From Marinobacterium_D sp050908845 (GTDB lineage Bacteria > Pseudomonadota > Gammaproteobacteria > Pseudomonadales > Balneatricaceae): 64,000 bases of DNA. The position numbers and the translations under genes are program-made. Positions 17,558-26,918 of this stretch are shown here, in pieces; position 1 is the first letter of the stretch; the number at the start of each line of letters is the position of its first letter. The notes beneath the pieces are model-generated. The model made no database searches, was not told the DNA's origin, and saw nothing but the letters and a program-made list of their open reading frames with translations. The DNA lies in assembly GCF_050908845.1 (NCBI RefSeq), contig NZ_CP194171.1, positions 2,418,001 to 2,482,000 on the forward strand, in the 5' to 3' direction.

Positions 17558-17593
17558 AAAAGCCCATTGCGCTCCTGGCCAATGGGCTTTTTT
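17558..17593 (+). terminator. Rho-independent terminator of ureD
   Basis: A 12-bp stem (AAAAGCCCATTG 17558-17569 with CAATGGGCTTTT 17580-17591) with a 10-base loop and T tract, 21 bases after the ureD stop. Its presence shows that ureD is a self-contained transcription unit. Confidence 0.9.
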
Positions 17594-17717
17594 CAGAGAA
17601 ATGGGGTCGGTCTCCGTCGCTTTTGAATAATCTCCCGCATCATCGATGCAGGTTCAAATAAAGCGGGACGCCTTGTTTAAAGATAACAACGCAGTGCCGG
17701 AGCCTGGCGTTGATTAA

Positions 17718-18158
17718 CTACTCCCTGTTGCCGAGATAACGCTGGCGAAGAATCTCCAGGTCGTTTTCTTCGCTCTCTCTTCGCATCCGATTGACGGTGA
17801 TCTGATTGATGGTGCCAACCTCGGTGTAAAAACCCAGCACTTTGGCATAGGCACAGCTTGGGAAATTTCTTTCCAAATCGATTATATCCCTGCGAGATAA
17901 AACTCTTAGCAACGGAATGAACGGCAATAAAACAAGATAAGCCGCCAGAGCCACAACCGCGCATGCGCCTGAAACTTTCAACCAGGCAAACAGGCTAGTG
18001 GCCATTTCATCGGTAATGTATTCCGAGTCCAGCTTTGAGAATCCATACAGGAGTGCCATCACTGCTGATGCGATTATCCCGAGCATAAATACGATAGCGG
18101 CAAGGGAGTGGGTTGAGCGTGCAACCCACCAGGACAGATTAATCATCTCTTTCTTCAT
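17718..18158 (-). CDS. Small inner-membrane protein of unknown function
   Basis: I do not recognise this 146-residue protein. It has two clear hydrophobic segments (about residues 16-37 and 63-86) and a polar C-terminal half rich in charged residues (RRDIIDLERNF, RRESEENDLEI) that should lie in the cytoplasm. The frame is open for 39 more codons upstream, but the ATG at 18158 has a GGAG ribosome-binding site at proper distance. It stands alone next to the glycosyltransferase gene and may simply be an envelope protein. Confidence 0.6.
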   Translation of the reverse strand: MKKEMINLSWWVARSTHSLAAIVFMLGIIASAVMALLYGFSKLDSEYITDEMATSLFAWLKVSGACAVVALAAYLVLLPFIPLLRVLSRRDIIDLERNFPSCAYAKVLGFYTEVGTINQITVNRMRRESEENDLEILRQRYLGNRE

Positions 18159-18405
18159 TATCCCGCTCCAGGGCTGTTCTCCGTGTGGCAACGCCAGGGT
18201 TGCACTTCGTTGATCATCTTCAATCTTCGGCCAGCCCGCAACCGTTTGTTCAATCCTGATCTTACCCACTATCAACCCTTCAGGCAGATTCTTCAGGATC
18301 AGGAGGTTTATCGGTTGAACAGCGTTGTGTCGGGGCGGTGCAGATAGGCCAAGGCGGCCGGGTCAGTGCCGACCCTGTCCGCCCTGGGTTCGAGATTTGG
18401 GTCGA

Positions 18406-21108
18406 CTACTTCTGTGTTTCTTCCAGTCGCAGGCGGGGTTTGTGGACCTGCGCTCGAGACGGGGCTTTCTGCTCTGGCTCCAGCCCCAGGTCCTGAAGTA
18501 ACTGGCCGAGTATCTTCTGCGGTGAGTAATCCAGGCAGCGGGACAGGGCGCCCACCCGCATGCGGCCCTGTTTTTCCGCGCTGGCGAGGTACTCAACCGC
18601 AAGTTCGCCCATCTCTTCGCAGTCCTCGGCCAGCAAGCCACTCAGACGGTGCTGAATGATCGAGCGCGGGCCCTTGCAGTTGTACGCCAGGGTCGGCAGG
18701 CCAGAGCTCATCGCTTCCAGAATCACACAACCGAAGGTATCGAAGCGCGAGGGCAGCAACAGCAGGTCCGCCTGCTGGTAAAGCTGCGGAACCTGGCTCT
18801 GTTCCAGCCAGCCGAAATAGGTGGCATCCGGTGCGGCCCTGCGCAGTTTCTCCTCGGCCGGGCCGCTGCCGGCGACCCATAGCTGCGCCTCCGGGTGTTC
18901 GGCTTTTACCTGTTGCCAGATTTTGGGCAGGTCCAGTACGCCTTTCTCTTCACTGAGACGTCCGACATAGAGCAGGATCGGCGCATCGTTAACCGGTCGT
19001 GGTTGCAGACTGGCGATCTCCGAGCCGACGCCGGCCCAGTGGGCGGTCAGTTTGACGCGCTCTTCCTGCAGCTCCATATCCGGGCCGGTGAGCCAGTCGC
19101 GATGCTCCTCGTTGAGTACGAAAATACCATCGAACTGCTGGTAAAAGGCGCGAATCAGGCGGCGGATACGATCCTGGATCGACTGGTCCATGCGCACCTT
19201 GCGGTTGATGAACTCCAGCCAGTCGGTGTGCATGTAGAACCAGGCGGGTACCGAGTAGGCGTGTTTCAGGTACAGCGCCACCGGTCCCATGCACAGTTCG
19301 GTGGAGCAGATGATGCGGTCATAGCCGCCGTACTCGAACAGTTTCTGCACCTCCAGCAGATCCGGTACGTGGATCGTCTGCTCGCCCAGCTGGTTGAACT
19401 GGAACTGGGTCAGCGGGCGGATCACCTGCAGGTGAGGCTGGGGTTTGAGCGTGGGGTGGCACACCAGCAGGTCGATCGGCAGATCCGACTTCTGCAGTTG
19501 GGTCAGGGTATCGCGCAGCGCTGAAGAAACGCCGTTACGATCGGCAAAGGTGTCGGTGAGCCAGAGCACCCGCTTAGGGTGCTCGGTGGCGCCTATATCG
19601 GCGGCGAGACGGTCGAGGAAGCCGCGGTTTGAGTAGAGTACCTGGGTGCTGGCAAACGCGGCACCGGCGACGACCGACGCGGACAGTGCCGGGAAGGTCA
19701 GCTTGTCGAGCATCTTGCCCAGGTCGATCTGGGACATATCCTTGCCGTTGCTCTTTTCACCGGAGAACAGTGCGCGGAAGTGGGTCGGCACCTCCATCAT
19801 CCTGACCATCTCTTCGAGCGGCATATCGGCCAGGGCGTCGCGATCGATACGGGCCAGTTCGTCATGCACCCGGGTAAAGAAGGTGTGGCTGATCAGGCGG
19901 TGAAGCTCCGGGATAGACTGGCGCAGTTCTTCAGGGAAACGCTCCGGCTCGGTACGCTGGGTTTTAGCAATGCGTTTGATGATATTCAGAATCGGCTTGA
20001 ACTCTTTGCTGACACCGAGGTTGAGCAGCAGCTTCGGTTTTTTGCCTTTAAGTGCCTGGTGGAAGGTATCCAGGAAGGTCAGGGTGTATTTGTGGCGCTT
20101 GAGCTCCTGCAACAGGTTGCTCAGCGCCAGGCAGATCATGCGGTCCTGTAGCGAGCCCTTGTGCAGCAGCATCCGCAGCAGGCCCGGGTCTTTCATGTGG
20201 ATCACGACCTGGGCGAAGTAGTCGAGAAACGCCGTGGTCATTTTTTCCTCTTCACCAACGAAACCGTAAGGTGCAGTGCGACCTGCACGCAGCGCCTCCA
20301 GGGCCAGCTCCTCGCGGGTTTCTCCCGCCGCCAGGCGTTGCTGCAGGTTGGGAATTTCAAGCAGGGTGCCGCAGCGGCCCGCGAACAGCCCGTTATGGTC
20401 GTCGGAACCGCCGGTCAGATGCTTGCGGTAGGGGTTACGGCAGAAATCTTTTGGATCGATGCCGTGCTTGACCGCCCAGGCATCGATCTTCTCCGGCGTC
20501 AGACTCTCGACCCAGCGCAGGGTCAGCAGGTTCTGCCAGTAGCCGCGCTGGCCGTTGAGCACTTCGAAGCGCTCAAACAGCAGGGCGAAACGCTCCAGGA
20601 TGCCGGGATCAACCGCGTCGCCGTGGGAGTAGAAAAACAGCGGATGCGGCAGCACGGTGGGCAGGTCGTGGCGCCGGGCGTAGGCGCAGAACGCGTAGAT
20701 ATCATGGCGCAGGTCGTGCAGCTCCTGCTCCTGCTCGGGGCTGAAGCCGTAGATCAGTACGTGGATGCTCAGTGGCTCGCCGGGAAAGTGGCAGGTGAAT
20801 TCTGTGCCGGTCAGTACCGGCTTATCAGCCTGCTTTAGACTCCAGCAGGAGCGGGCGTTGTTGTGGTTGGTGATGGTCACCACGTCGGTGCCGGCACGGT
20901 CCAGCGCTTCAACCAACTCGTCGGTGGTCAGCCAGGTTTCTGGAAGCCGCAACAGGCGGCCCCAGAGTTCGTCCGGCACGTCGCTGTTGGCGTCATGGCA
21001 GTGCAGGTCGATACGGAGTACGTCAGAGGGGCACAGGGCCGCGGCCGCCCCGGTTAGAAACTCTTCATACTGGGCGCGGATATTCTGGTAAAACGGCGAG
21101 TGGGTCAT
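18406..21108 (-). CDS. PHP-type metal hydrolase fused to a GT4 glycosyltransferase
   Basis: This 900-residue protein joins two enzymes. The N-terminal part (about 30-300) has the PHP metallohydrolase start DLHCH (34-38), TNHNN, and further His/Asp motifs (FFYSHGD, GGSDDHNG) that could bind metals. The C-terminal part (about 510-870) is a GT-B retaining glycosyltransferase: YVGRLSEEKGVLDL donor-site region, then LPSRFDTFGCVILEAMSSGLP with the E-x7-E motif. The middle, about 200 residues, is helical and unassigned. It may build and trim a glycan or glycolipid; neither donor nor acceptor can be named. The gene stands alone. Confidence 0.75.
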   Translation of the reverse strand: MTHSPFYQNIRAQYEEFLTGAAAALCPSDVLRIDLHCHDANSDVPDELWGRLLRLPETWLTTDELVEALDRAGTDVVTITNHNNARSCWSLKQADKPVLTGTEFTCHFPGEPLSIHVLIYGFSPEQEQELHDLRHDIYAFCAYARRHDLPTVLPHPLFFYSHGDAVDPGILERFALLFERFEVLNGQRGYWQNLLTLRWVESLTPEKIDAWAVKHGIDPKDFCRNPYRKHLTGGSDDHNGLFAGRCGTLLEIPNLQQRLAAGETREELALEALRAGRTAPYGFVGEEEKMTTAFLDYFAQVVIHMKDPGLLRMLLHKGSLQDRMICLALSNLLQELKRHKYTLTFLDTFHQALKGKKPKLLLNLGVSKEFKPILNIIKRIAKTQRTEPERFPEELRQSIPELHRLISHTFFTRVHDELARIDRDALADMPLEEMVRMMEVPTHFRALFSGEKSNGKDMSQIDLGKMLDKLTFPALSASVVAGAAFASTQVLYSNRGFLDRLAADIGATEHPKRVLWLTDTFADRNGVSSALRDTLTQLQKSDLPIDLLVCHPTLKPQPHLQVIRPLTQFQFNQLGEQTIHVPDLLEVQKLFEYGGYDRIICSTELCMGPVALYLKHAYSVPAWFYMHTDWLEFINRKVRMDQSIQDRIRRLIRAFYQQFDGIFVLNEEHRDWLTGPDMELQEERVKLTAHWAGVGSEIASLQPRPVNDAPILLYVGRLSEEKGVLDLPKIWQQVKAEHPEAQLWVAGSGPAEEKLRRAAPDATYFGWLEQSQVPQLYQQADLLLLPSRFDTFGCVILEAMSSGLPTLAYNCKGPRSIIQHRLSGLLAEDCEEMGELAVEYLASAEKQGRMRVGALSRCLDYSPQKILGQLLQDLGLEPEQKAPSRAQVHKPRLRLEETQK

Positions 21109-21189
21109 GGCGCTGGCTCCATATCTCTGAACGCCGGCGCATTGTATTAAGGAAAGGTTTCTGCCCCGTTACAGCGGTTCTGCTGCCCG

Positions 21190-24100
21190 TTATCGCGGCA
21201 TCACGCGGACACGGCCCAGCTGCTCCAGCGGTGCGGGTTTGCTGACCAGATACCCCTGCACAAAGTCGACACCGATATCGCCAAGCAGGTCGCGTGTGGC
21301 CTGGTCCTCGACAAACTCGGCGACGGTTTTCAGGCCCATGATGTGGGCGATATGGTTGATTGAGGCCACCATTGCCTGATCGATCTCGTTGTTGCTCATG
21401 TCGCGCACGAAGATACCGTCGATCTTCAGATAATCCACCGGCAGGCGCTTGAGATAGCCGAACGACGACAGGCCACTGCCAAAGTCGTCCAGCGCAAAGT
21501 GGCAGCCGATGCTGCGCAGCTCTTCGATAAAGGCACGGGCCGCGTCGGGATCCGACATGGCGGCGGTCTCGGTTATTTCGAAGCAGAGCAGCTGCGGCGG
21601 GATGTCATGGCGGGCGATATGCTCCTTGATGGTGGCAAGACATTCGGGGGAGCCGATGGACGCGCCGGACAGGTTGATGGCGCACTGGATATTTCCGTTA
21701 CCCGCATGCAGGCGATCGCCGAGCCAGGCCAGGGTGTTGCGTACCACCCACTGGTCCACCTGTGGCATCAGGTCATAACGTTCGGCGGCGGGCACAAATG
21801 CACCCGGCGGTACCAGTTCGCCATCCGCATCGAGCATGCGGATAAAAATTTCGATGTGCGGAATGTCATCGCCATTGCTCTCCAGCGGCTCGATGGTCTG
21901 GAAATAGAGCCGGAACTGGTCACAATCGATCGCCTGCTGAATATGCGAGGCCCACTGCATCTGTCCCTTGCGGAAGTTCAGCTCATTGTCATCGGTTTCG
22001 TACAGCTGAACGCGGTTGCGGCCCGCGTCTTTGGCCGCGTAGCAGGCGGAGTCCGCCAGACTCAGCAGCTCATCCAGCGACAGCGCATCGGCCCCGAAGG
22101 GTACCAGTCCGATGCTGACACCCACCGAAAACACCTGTCCCTCCCATGGAAAGCGAAACTCCTTCACCGCCTGGCGCAGGTTGTCAGCGATCTCCAGTCC
22201 GGGGCCCACGGGGCAATTTGCCAGCAGTACACCAAATTCGTCGCCGCCGAGACGGGCAAAGGTGTCCTGCTGTCTGAGCAGGGGCTTGAGTGTCTGGGAG
22301 AGCTGGCGCAGCAGCGTATCGCCGGCGCGGTGACCGCAGGTATCGTTGACCAGCTTGAACTGATCCAGGTCCAGGTAGCAGATCAGGTGTTCACTGTTGT
22401 CCTTGCGTGCGGAGACGATCAACTGGTCCAGGCGGCGCTCGAACTCACGCCGGTTGAGCAGGCCGGTGAGTGCATCGTGTACCGCCTGAAAAGTGAGCTG
22501 CTGCTGCAGTTCGCTGTTACGGGTAATGTCCTGCATCGCGACAACCCAACCGACGCTGTGGCCGTCCTTGTCGTGCAGCGGCGCGCAGTTGAGCTGTACC
22601 CGGGCGCGCTGACCGTCGGCGCCGATCAGGCTCAGCTGGCGGTATTCGCCGGCCGGTGTGCTGTCGCGGCAGAGCGCCCCGATGGAGATGTTGTCGCCCT
22701 CCATGCTTTGCAGTCGCACTACCAGATCGATCGGTTCACCGTAGACCTCTTCGGTCCGGTTGCCGGTCAAGCTTTGTGCGATCGGGTTCAGGTAAACGGT
22801 ATTCATCCGCTCATCACAGGTGATCACCGCTTCGGTGATCGCCTCGAGCGTCACCTGGGCCAGTTGCGAATGACGGTGCAGCCGTTCTTCCATCCGCTTA
22901 CGTTCGCCGATATCGCGGATCACGGCACTGTACTGCACGCCTTCGGCGGTTGGGCTGGCAGAGGTGGTGACTTCGATCGTGATCGGTTCACCTGCGCGGG
23001 TGCGGCCGATCAGTTCGTGCGGCCCCTCGTTCTGACTCGATGCGATCAGCGGCAGGAGTTGTTTCAATGGCGTACGTGGATAGAGCTTCAGACACTCATC
23101 GTGGAGCAGGTCGGCGATGTGCCGGCCAGTGAACTGCTCCAGTGAATGGCCGAAAATAGTCGCCGCACCGGGGTTTGCGCTGGTAATCAAGCCCTGATCG
23201 CTGAAGGTGATAACACCATCCTGCATATCGCGCAGAATAAGCCGGGTGCGACTCATGGCACGGTTAAGCTTGCCCATTACCTGGTTGTATTTGCTGGCGA
23301 TCTGACCTACTTCGGTAAACGGCTCGACCGGCATTTTGCGTTCCGTATCTCCGGTCTGCTCCTGCTCATTCATGGCGTTCAGCAGGTCCGAAAGCTCGGT
23401 GGTTGCGCCATGTTCGGAGCTGTTCAGACCCTCGAGTTCGGCATCATCGGATACGCGCAGCGGGATAAACCTGCGTATCAGCAGCAGGAACAGAAGGGTG
23501 AGCGGAAAGGCCCAGGCGGCGCAGATCAGAATCCCCTTGAGCTGCGCCAGGATCTGTTCCGGCCGGTCGAGGCCGGTGCCGAGAATCGCCGGTTCACCGA
23601 AGATGCCGACGGCGAGGGTACCCCAGATACCGGCACTCAGATGGACCGGGGTGGCAGAAATGGCATCGTCCAGTTTGAGCCTTTCCAGTAGCAGTTCGGT
23701 GGCCAGCATGCACAGCGCCCCGACCGCCCCGATAAAGGCGGCTTCCAGCGTTGTCACCGCGTGGCAGCCGGCGGTAATGGCGACAAGCCCGGCCAGTGTG
23801 CCGTTGATGGTTAACTGGGGTGTCTGGCGTTTGTATTGCCACTGGCCAAGTGCCATGCCGGTGATGCCAGCCACCGTCGCGGCGATCAGGGTGTTGACGA
23901 TGATGCTCGGGATATCACGGGAAAACTCCAGGGTGCTGCCGCCATTGAAGCCGATCCAGCCGACGACAAAAAACATCATGCCAAGCATGGCGAAAGGCAG
24001 GTTACTGCTGGGAATGGAGACGACCCTGCCATTGACAAAACGGCCTTTGCGCGGCCCCACCACGATAATGGCCGCCAGCGCCACCCAGCCTCCCAGGCTG

Positions 24101-24600
24101 TGCACCACGGTACTGCCGGCGAAGTCGACGAAGCCCTCGGCGGCCAGCCAGCCGGCGGGGCCGTGCAGAGCGCCGCCCCAGGCGATATGACCGAACAGCG
24201 GGTAGATCAGTACCGCGATCAACGCGGTGATAATGATGTACGTGGTGAAGCGGGTACGCTCTGCAATAGCGCCGGAAACAATGGTGGCCGCCGTGGCGCA
24301 GAAGGTGAGCTGAAAAATGAAAAAACAGGCGTCCCAGAAGCCAAGTTGGGTGAAATCGGCGGCAAACAGGGCGGTTTCTGGCGAGAGGCCGTTCCAGACG
24401 CCGAACATCAGACTGAAGCCGACCAGCCAGAAAAGGGCGGTGGTCACCAACAGGTCGAAGGCGTTTTTCAGTGCAACATTGATGGCGTTTTTGCTGCGGG
24501 TAAGGCCAGACTCGAGACATAGAAAGCCGATCTGCATAACCAGGACCAAAACGGCTGACAATAACAGCCAGATCGCATTGAACGCTTCTTGGTTAGACAC
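21190..24600 (-). CDS. Ammonium transporter (Amt) fused to PAS-PAS-GGDEF-EAL
   Basis: This is a likely ammonium sensor that controls cyclic-di-GMP, 1136 residues. Residues 1-385 form an Amt channel with eleven or so helices; the pore twin histidines are present (H167 in STVVHSLGG, H320 in PVHLSAG), as are D159 and the phenylalanine-gate region FQLTF (96-100). Two PAS domains follow (about 455-565 and 580-695), then a GGDEF cyclase with intact motif (785-789) and an EAL phosphodiesterase domain (about 890-1125). In the EAL domain the signature is EIF (917-919), but the catalytic glutamate, the ITE motif and DDFGSG are kept. A sigma-54 promoter precedes it. No glnK gene is beside it, unlike ordinary amtB. 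Confidence 0.88.
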   Translation of the reverse strand: MSNQEAFNAIWLLLSAVLVLVMQIGFLCLESGLTRSKNAINVALKNAFDLLVTTALFWLVGFSLMFGVWNGLSPETALFAADFTQLGFWDACFFIFQLTFCATAATIVSGAIAERTRFTTYIIITALIAVLIYPLFGHIAWGGALHGPAGWLAAEGFVDFAGSTVVHSLGGWVALAAIIVVGPRKGRFVNGRVVSIPSSNLPFAMLGMMFFVVGWIGFNGGSTLEFSRDIPSIIVNTLIAATVAGITGMALGQWQYKRQTPQLTINGTLAGLVAITAGCHAVTTLEAAFIGAVGALCMLATELLLERLKLDDAISATPVHLSAGIWGTLAVGIFGEPAILGTGLDRPEQILAQLKGILICAAWAFPLTLLFLLLIRRFIPLRVSDDAELEGLNSSEHGATTELSDLLNAMNEQEQTGDTERKMPVEPFTEVGQIASKYNQVMGKLNRAMSRTRLILRDMQDGVITFSDQGLITSANPGAATIFGHSLEQFTGRHIADLLHDECLKLYPRTPLKQLLPLIASSQNEGPHELIGRTRAGEPITIEVTTSASPTAEGVQYSAVIRDIGERKRMEERLHRHSQLAQVTLEAITEAVITCDERMNTVYLNPIAQSLTGNRTEEVYGEPIDLVVRLQSMEGDNISIGALCRDSTPAGEYRQLSLIGADGQRARVQLNCAPLHDKDGHSVGWVVAMQDITRNSELQQQLTFQAVHDALTGLLNRREFERRLDQLIVSARKDNSEHLICYLDLDQFKLVNDTCGHRAGDTLLRQLSQTLKPLLRQQDTFARLGGDEFGVLLANCPVGPGLEIADNLRQAVKEFRFPWEGQVFSVGVSIGLVPFGADALSLDELLSLADSACYAAKDAGRNRVQLYETDDNELNFRKGQMQWASHIQQAIDCDQFRLYFQTIEPLESNGDDIPHIEIFIRMLDADGELVPPGAFVPAAERYDLMPQVDQWVVRNTLAWLGDRLHAGNGNIQCAINLSGASIGSPECLATIKEHIARHDIPPQLLCFEITETAAMSDPDAARAFIEELRSIGCHFALDDFGSGLSSFGYLKRLPVDYLKIDGIFVRDMSNNEIDQAMVASINHIAHIMGLKTVAEFVEDQATRDLLGDIGVDFVQGYLVSKPAPLEQLGRVRVMPR

Positions 24601-24647
24601 GCTGGGCTCTCCTGCCGGCAGATGGCGTTTTTATTGCCAGGTACCCC

Positions 24648-24664
24648 AGCAACAAACACGCCAA
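24648..24664 (-). promoter_or_regulatory. Sigma-54 promoter of the Amt-GGDEF-EAL gene
   Basis: On the minus strand the sequence reads TTGGCGTGTTTGTTGCT, with GG and GC exactly 12 bases apart (plus-strand positions 24661-24662 and 24649-24650) and a consensus -12 box. It is about 50 bases upstream of the ATG. This is the expected promoter class for a gene induced by nitrogen limitation; I did not find a clear NtrC site next to it. Confidence 0.75.
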
Positions 24665-24770
24665 TTCCTTGTCTCGTTTAGGGTTTTATAGCGTTTGTTA
24701 CTGATGGTTTGTTGTTGAATTAAACATATAATTGTCTCTAATACGGGTCGAATATATTGTTGATACAGGG

Positions 24771-25700
24771 CTAGTCTGCTTGCGGCGGATGCTCGCTGAT
24801 CCAGTGTCGTGCTATATCCACCCTCCGGGTGATCCAGATATCCGGGTGGTGCTGAATGTGATCAAGGAATCGCTGCAGCGCCCGGAATCGCCCGGGACGA
24901 CCTACCAGCCGACAGTGCAGACCGATCGACATCATGCGCGGGTGTTGCGCGCTTTCGGCGTAAAGCACATCGAAGGAGTCTCGCAGATAATTGAAGAAAT
25001 CGTCGCCATCGGAAAAGCCCTGGGACGAGGCAAAGCGCATGTCGTTGCAATCCAGGGTATAGGGCACAATCAGGTGGTTTTTCACTTCGCCGGTACGCAG
25101 AGTCACCGGTGTCCAGAACGGCAGATCATCACCGTAATAATCGGAGTCATACAGAATACCGCCATGCTCGACCACCAGTTGGCGGGTGTTGGGTGAATCC
25201 CGGCCGGTATACCAGCCCAGTGGTGTGGTGCCGGTCAGTTCGGTGATGATACGCATCGCCTCCCGCAGGTGCTCACGCTCCGTCTCTATGGGGGTTTCCT
25301 GATAATGAATCCAGCGCAGGCCGTGACTAGCGATCTCGTGGCCCTTGTCGATAAACGCCTGGGTGACCTCCGGGTTACGCGCCAGGGCAGAAGCGACGCC
25401 AAAGATCGTCAGCGGCAGATTGCGGCCCTCGAATTCCTGCAGGATGCGCCAGACACCCACGCGCGAACCGTATTCGTAGATCGATTCCATGCTCAGATGC
25501 CGGTCCGGGTAGGGCTGTGCGCCGGCCATTTCAGAGAGGAAGGTTTCCGCGTGGCTGTCCCCGTGCAGGACGCAGTTTTCACCGCCTTCCTCGTAGTTGA
25601 GAACGAACTGAACGGCGAGTCGTGCCCCGCCAGGCCAGTTGGCGCGGGGTGGGTTCGCGCCATAACCGCGAAGGTCTCTGGGGTAGTTGCTGTCGTTCAT
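24771..25700 (-). CDS. puuE: Allantoinase PuuE (polysaccharide-deacetylase family)
   Basis: This enzyme opens allantoin to allantoate in purine catabolism. The 309 residues match the metal-independent PuuE type rather than the amidohydrolase type: RDLRGYGANPP at the start, NYEEGGENCVLHGD, HEIASHGLRWIHYQ, and GWYTGRDSPNTRQL are characteristic blocks. Its product would be used by the allantoicase at 26919, which is read in the opposite direction. A regulator gene starts divergently 152 bases away. Confidence 0.9.
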   Translation of the reverse strand: MNDSNYPRDLRGYGANPPRANWPGGARLAVQFVLNYEEGGENCVLHGDSHAETFLSEMAGAQPYPDRHLSMESIYEYGSRVGVWRILQEFEGRNLPLTIFGVASALARNPEVTQAFIDKGHEIASHGLRWIHYQETPIETEREHLREAMRIITELTGTTPLGWYTGRDSPNTRQLVVEHGGILYDSDYYGDDLPFWTPVTLRTGEVKNHLIVPYTLDCNDMRFASSQGFSDGDDFFNYLRDSFDVLYAESAQHPRMMSIGLHCRLVGRPGRFRALQRFLDHIQHHPDIWITRRVDIARHWISEHPPQAD

Positions 25701-25852
25701 TAGGGGCTCCTTTTTCGAACGCTGGAGGATCGGAGATAGGCGTTATCTTGCATTAACCACCGCTGTTTTCGGGTTTAAGCCTTTAGAGAAGCCGGGTTAG
25801 TATAGAGCGACTAACCACTTTTCCGGTATTTCCCTACAGGAAACAGATAACC

Positions 25853-26704
25853 GTGTCAGATGAAACAATCGACCAGAAACTGCGTGAACAGTACGATCAA
25901 TTGACGCCCAGTGAGCGCCTGTTGGCCGACTTTATTCTTGCTCATCCTCAGGATCTTGCACTATTCAACACCGCTGAACTGGCGCGGATGTGTCAGGTGT
26001 CCAAGGCGACCGTCAGCCGTCTGTTCAAGCGGCTTGGCTTCTCCTCGTTCCGTGAAGGCCGCACCCTGGCCCGCCAGTTGCGACATCAGGGAGTGCCGGT
26101 GTCGGATGAGCGCAACGGTGTAGTGGCCTTCGATGATCATCTGCGCCAGGAAGAACAAAACCTGCACCGAATGTTCCAGAATCTCGACCGGGAGGGGATG
26201 GAAGCCCTGGTCAAGGCGCTATTGAGCGCCCGCCGGGTACAGGTGATAGGTTTCCGGAACAGCTATCCGATTGCGCTCCATCTGCGTCAGCAGTTGATAC
26301 AGGTGCGCAGCAACGTTCATCTGTTACCCACGCCGGGGCAGACACTCGGTGAAGAACTCAGCGATCTGTCAGGCGATGATCTGGTAGTGCTGTTTGGCTT
26401 TCGGCGCCGCCCGGCGGGATTTGATGCGCTGCTGCGCGATCTCTGTCGTGCCGATGCTCAGGTGGCACTCATTGGCGATAGCTCCCTGGCAGGTGCATCT
26501 TCTCATGCCGACTGGTGGCTGGAAGTCCCGGTGGATTCGCTGGCTGCGTTCGACAGTTACGCGGCGCCGATGTGCCTTATCACGCTGCTGGTTAACCGTC
26601 TGCTGCACCAGGCTCTGGAGCCGGGGCGAGAACGCATTGCCCGCATCAGTTTGAAGTATTCAGAGCTCGATGAACTCAGCCTGGGTTGCCCCAAAATAGA
26701 CTAG
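25853..26704 (+). CDS. MurR/RpiR family transcription regulator
   Basis: This 283-residue regulator has an N-terminal helix-turn-helix (about 18-75, TAELARMCQVSKATVSRLFKR split around the recognition helix) and a C-terminal SIS domain (about 120-270) that binds a small ligand. The GTG start at 25853 is preceded by CAGGAAA. Lying between divergent allantoinase and the downstream allantoicase, it most likely controls allantoin use; the ligand is unknown. Whether it represses or activates cannot be seen. Confidence 0.82.
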   Translation: MSDETIDQKLREQYDQLTPSERLLADFILAHPQDLALFNTAELARMCQVSKATVSRLFKRLGFSSFREGRTLARQLRHQGVPVSDERNGVVAFDDHLRQEEQNLHRMFQNLDREGMEALVKALLSARRVQVIGFRNSYPIALHLRQQLIQVRSNVHLLPTPGQTLGEELSDLSGDDLVVLFGFRRRPAGFDALLRDLCRADAQVALIGDSSLAGASSHADWWLEVPVDSLAAFDSYAAPMCLITLLVNRLLHQALEPGRERIARISLKYSELDELSLGCPKID

Positions 26705-26716
26705 CATCATGCCGTA

Positions 26717-26735
26717 GCGCACAAAGATGGTGCGC
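26717..26735. promoter_or_regulatory. NtrC-type binding palindrome upstream of allantoicase
   Basis: GCGCAC-N7-GTGCGC is a perfect palindrome and contains GCAC-N7-GTGC, the core of the enteric NtrC consensus. It lies 66 bases upstream of the -24 element of a sigma-54 promoter, within the usual enhancer distance. NtrC identity is inferred from consensus only. Confidence 0.7.
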
Positions 26736-26798
26736 TTATTGCGCCATTCTCAACGCCTCATAAACCGAATTTCGCGTCCTCTGCACAATGGTTCTTAG

Positions 26799-26816
26799 TT
26801 GGATCAAATGTTGCAG
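26799..26816 (+). promoter_or_regulatory. Sigma-54 promoter of the allantoicase gene
   Basis: TTGGATCAAATGTTGCAG has GG at 26801-26802 and GC at 26813-26814, 12 bases apart, with a full -12 box (TTGCA) and TTGG in the -24 box. Start of transcription is expected near 26826, leaving a leader of about 90 bases before the GTG start of alc. Confidence 0.7.
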
Positions 26817-26918
26817 TAAGTGCTTAAGTGAAACAAAGAGTGGTGCGCATCGTTTCAAAGTTAGACCGTGCAACGGGCGCACACTGAACTATCTTTTCTT
26901 AAAAAAGAGGAATGGGGC

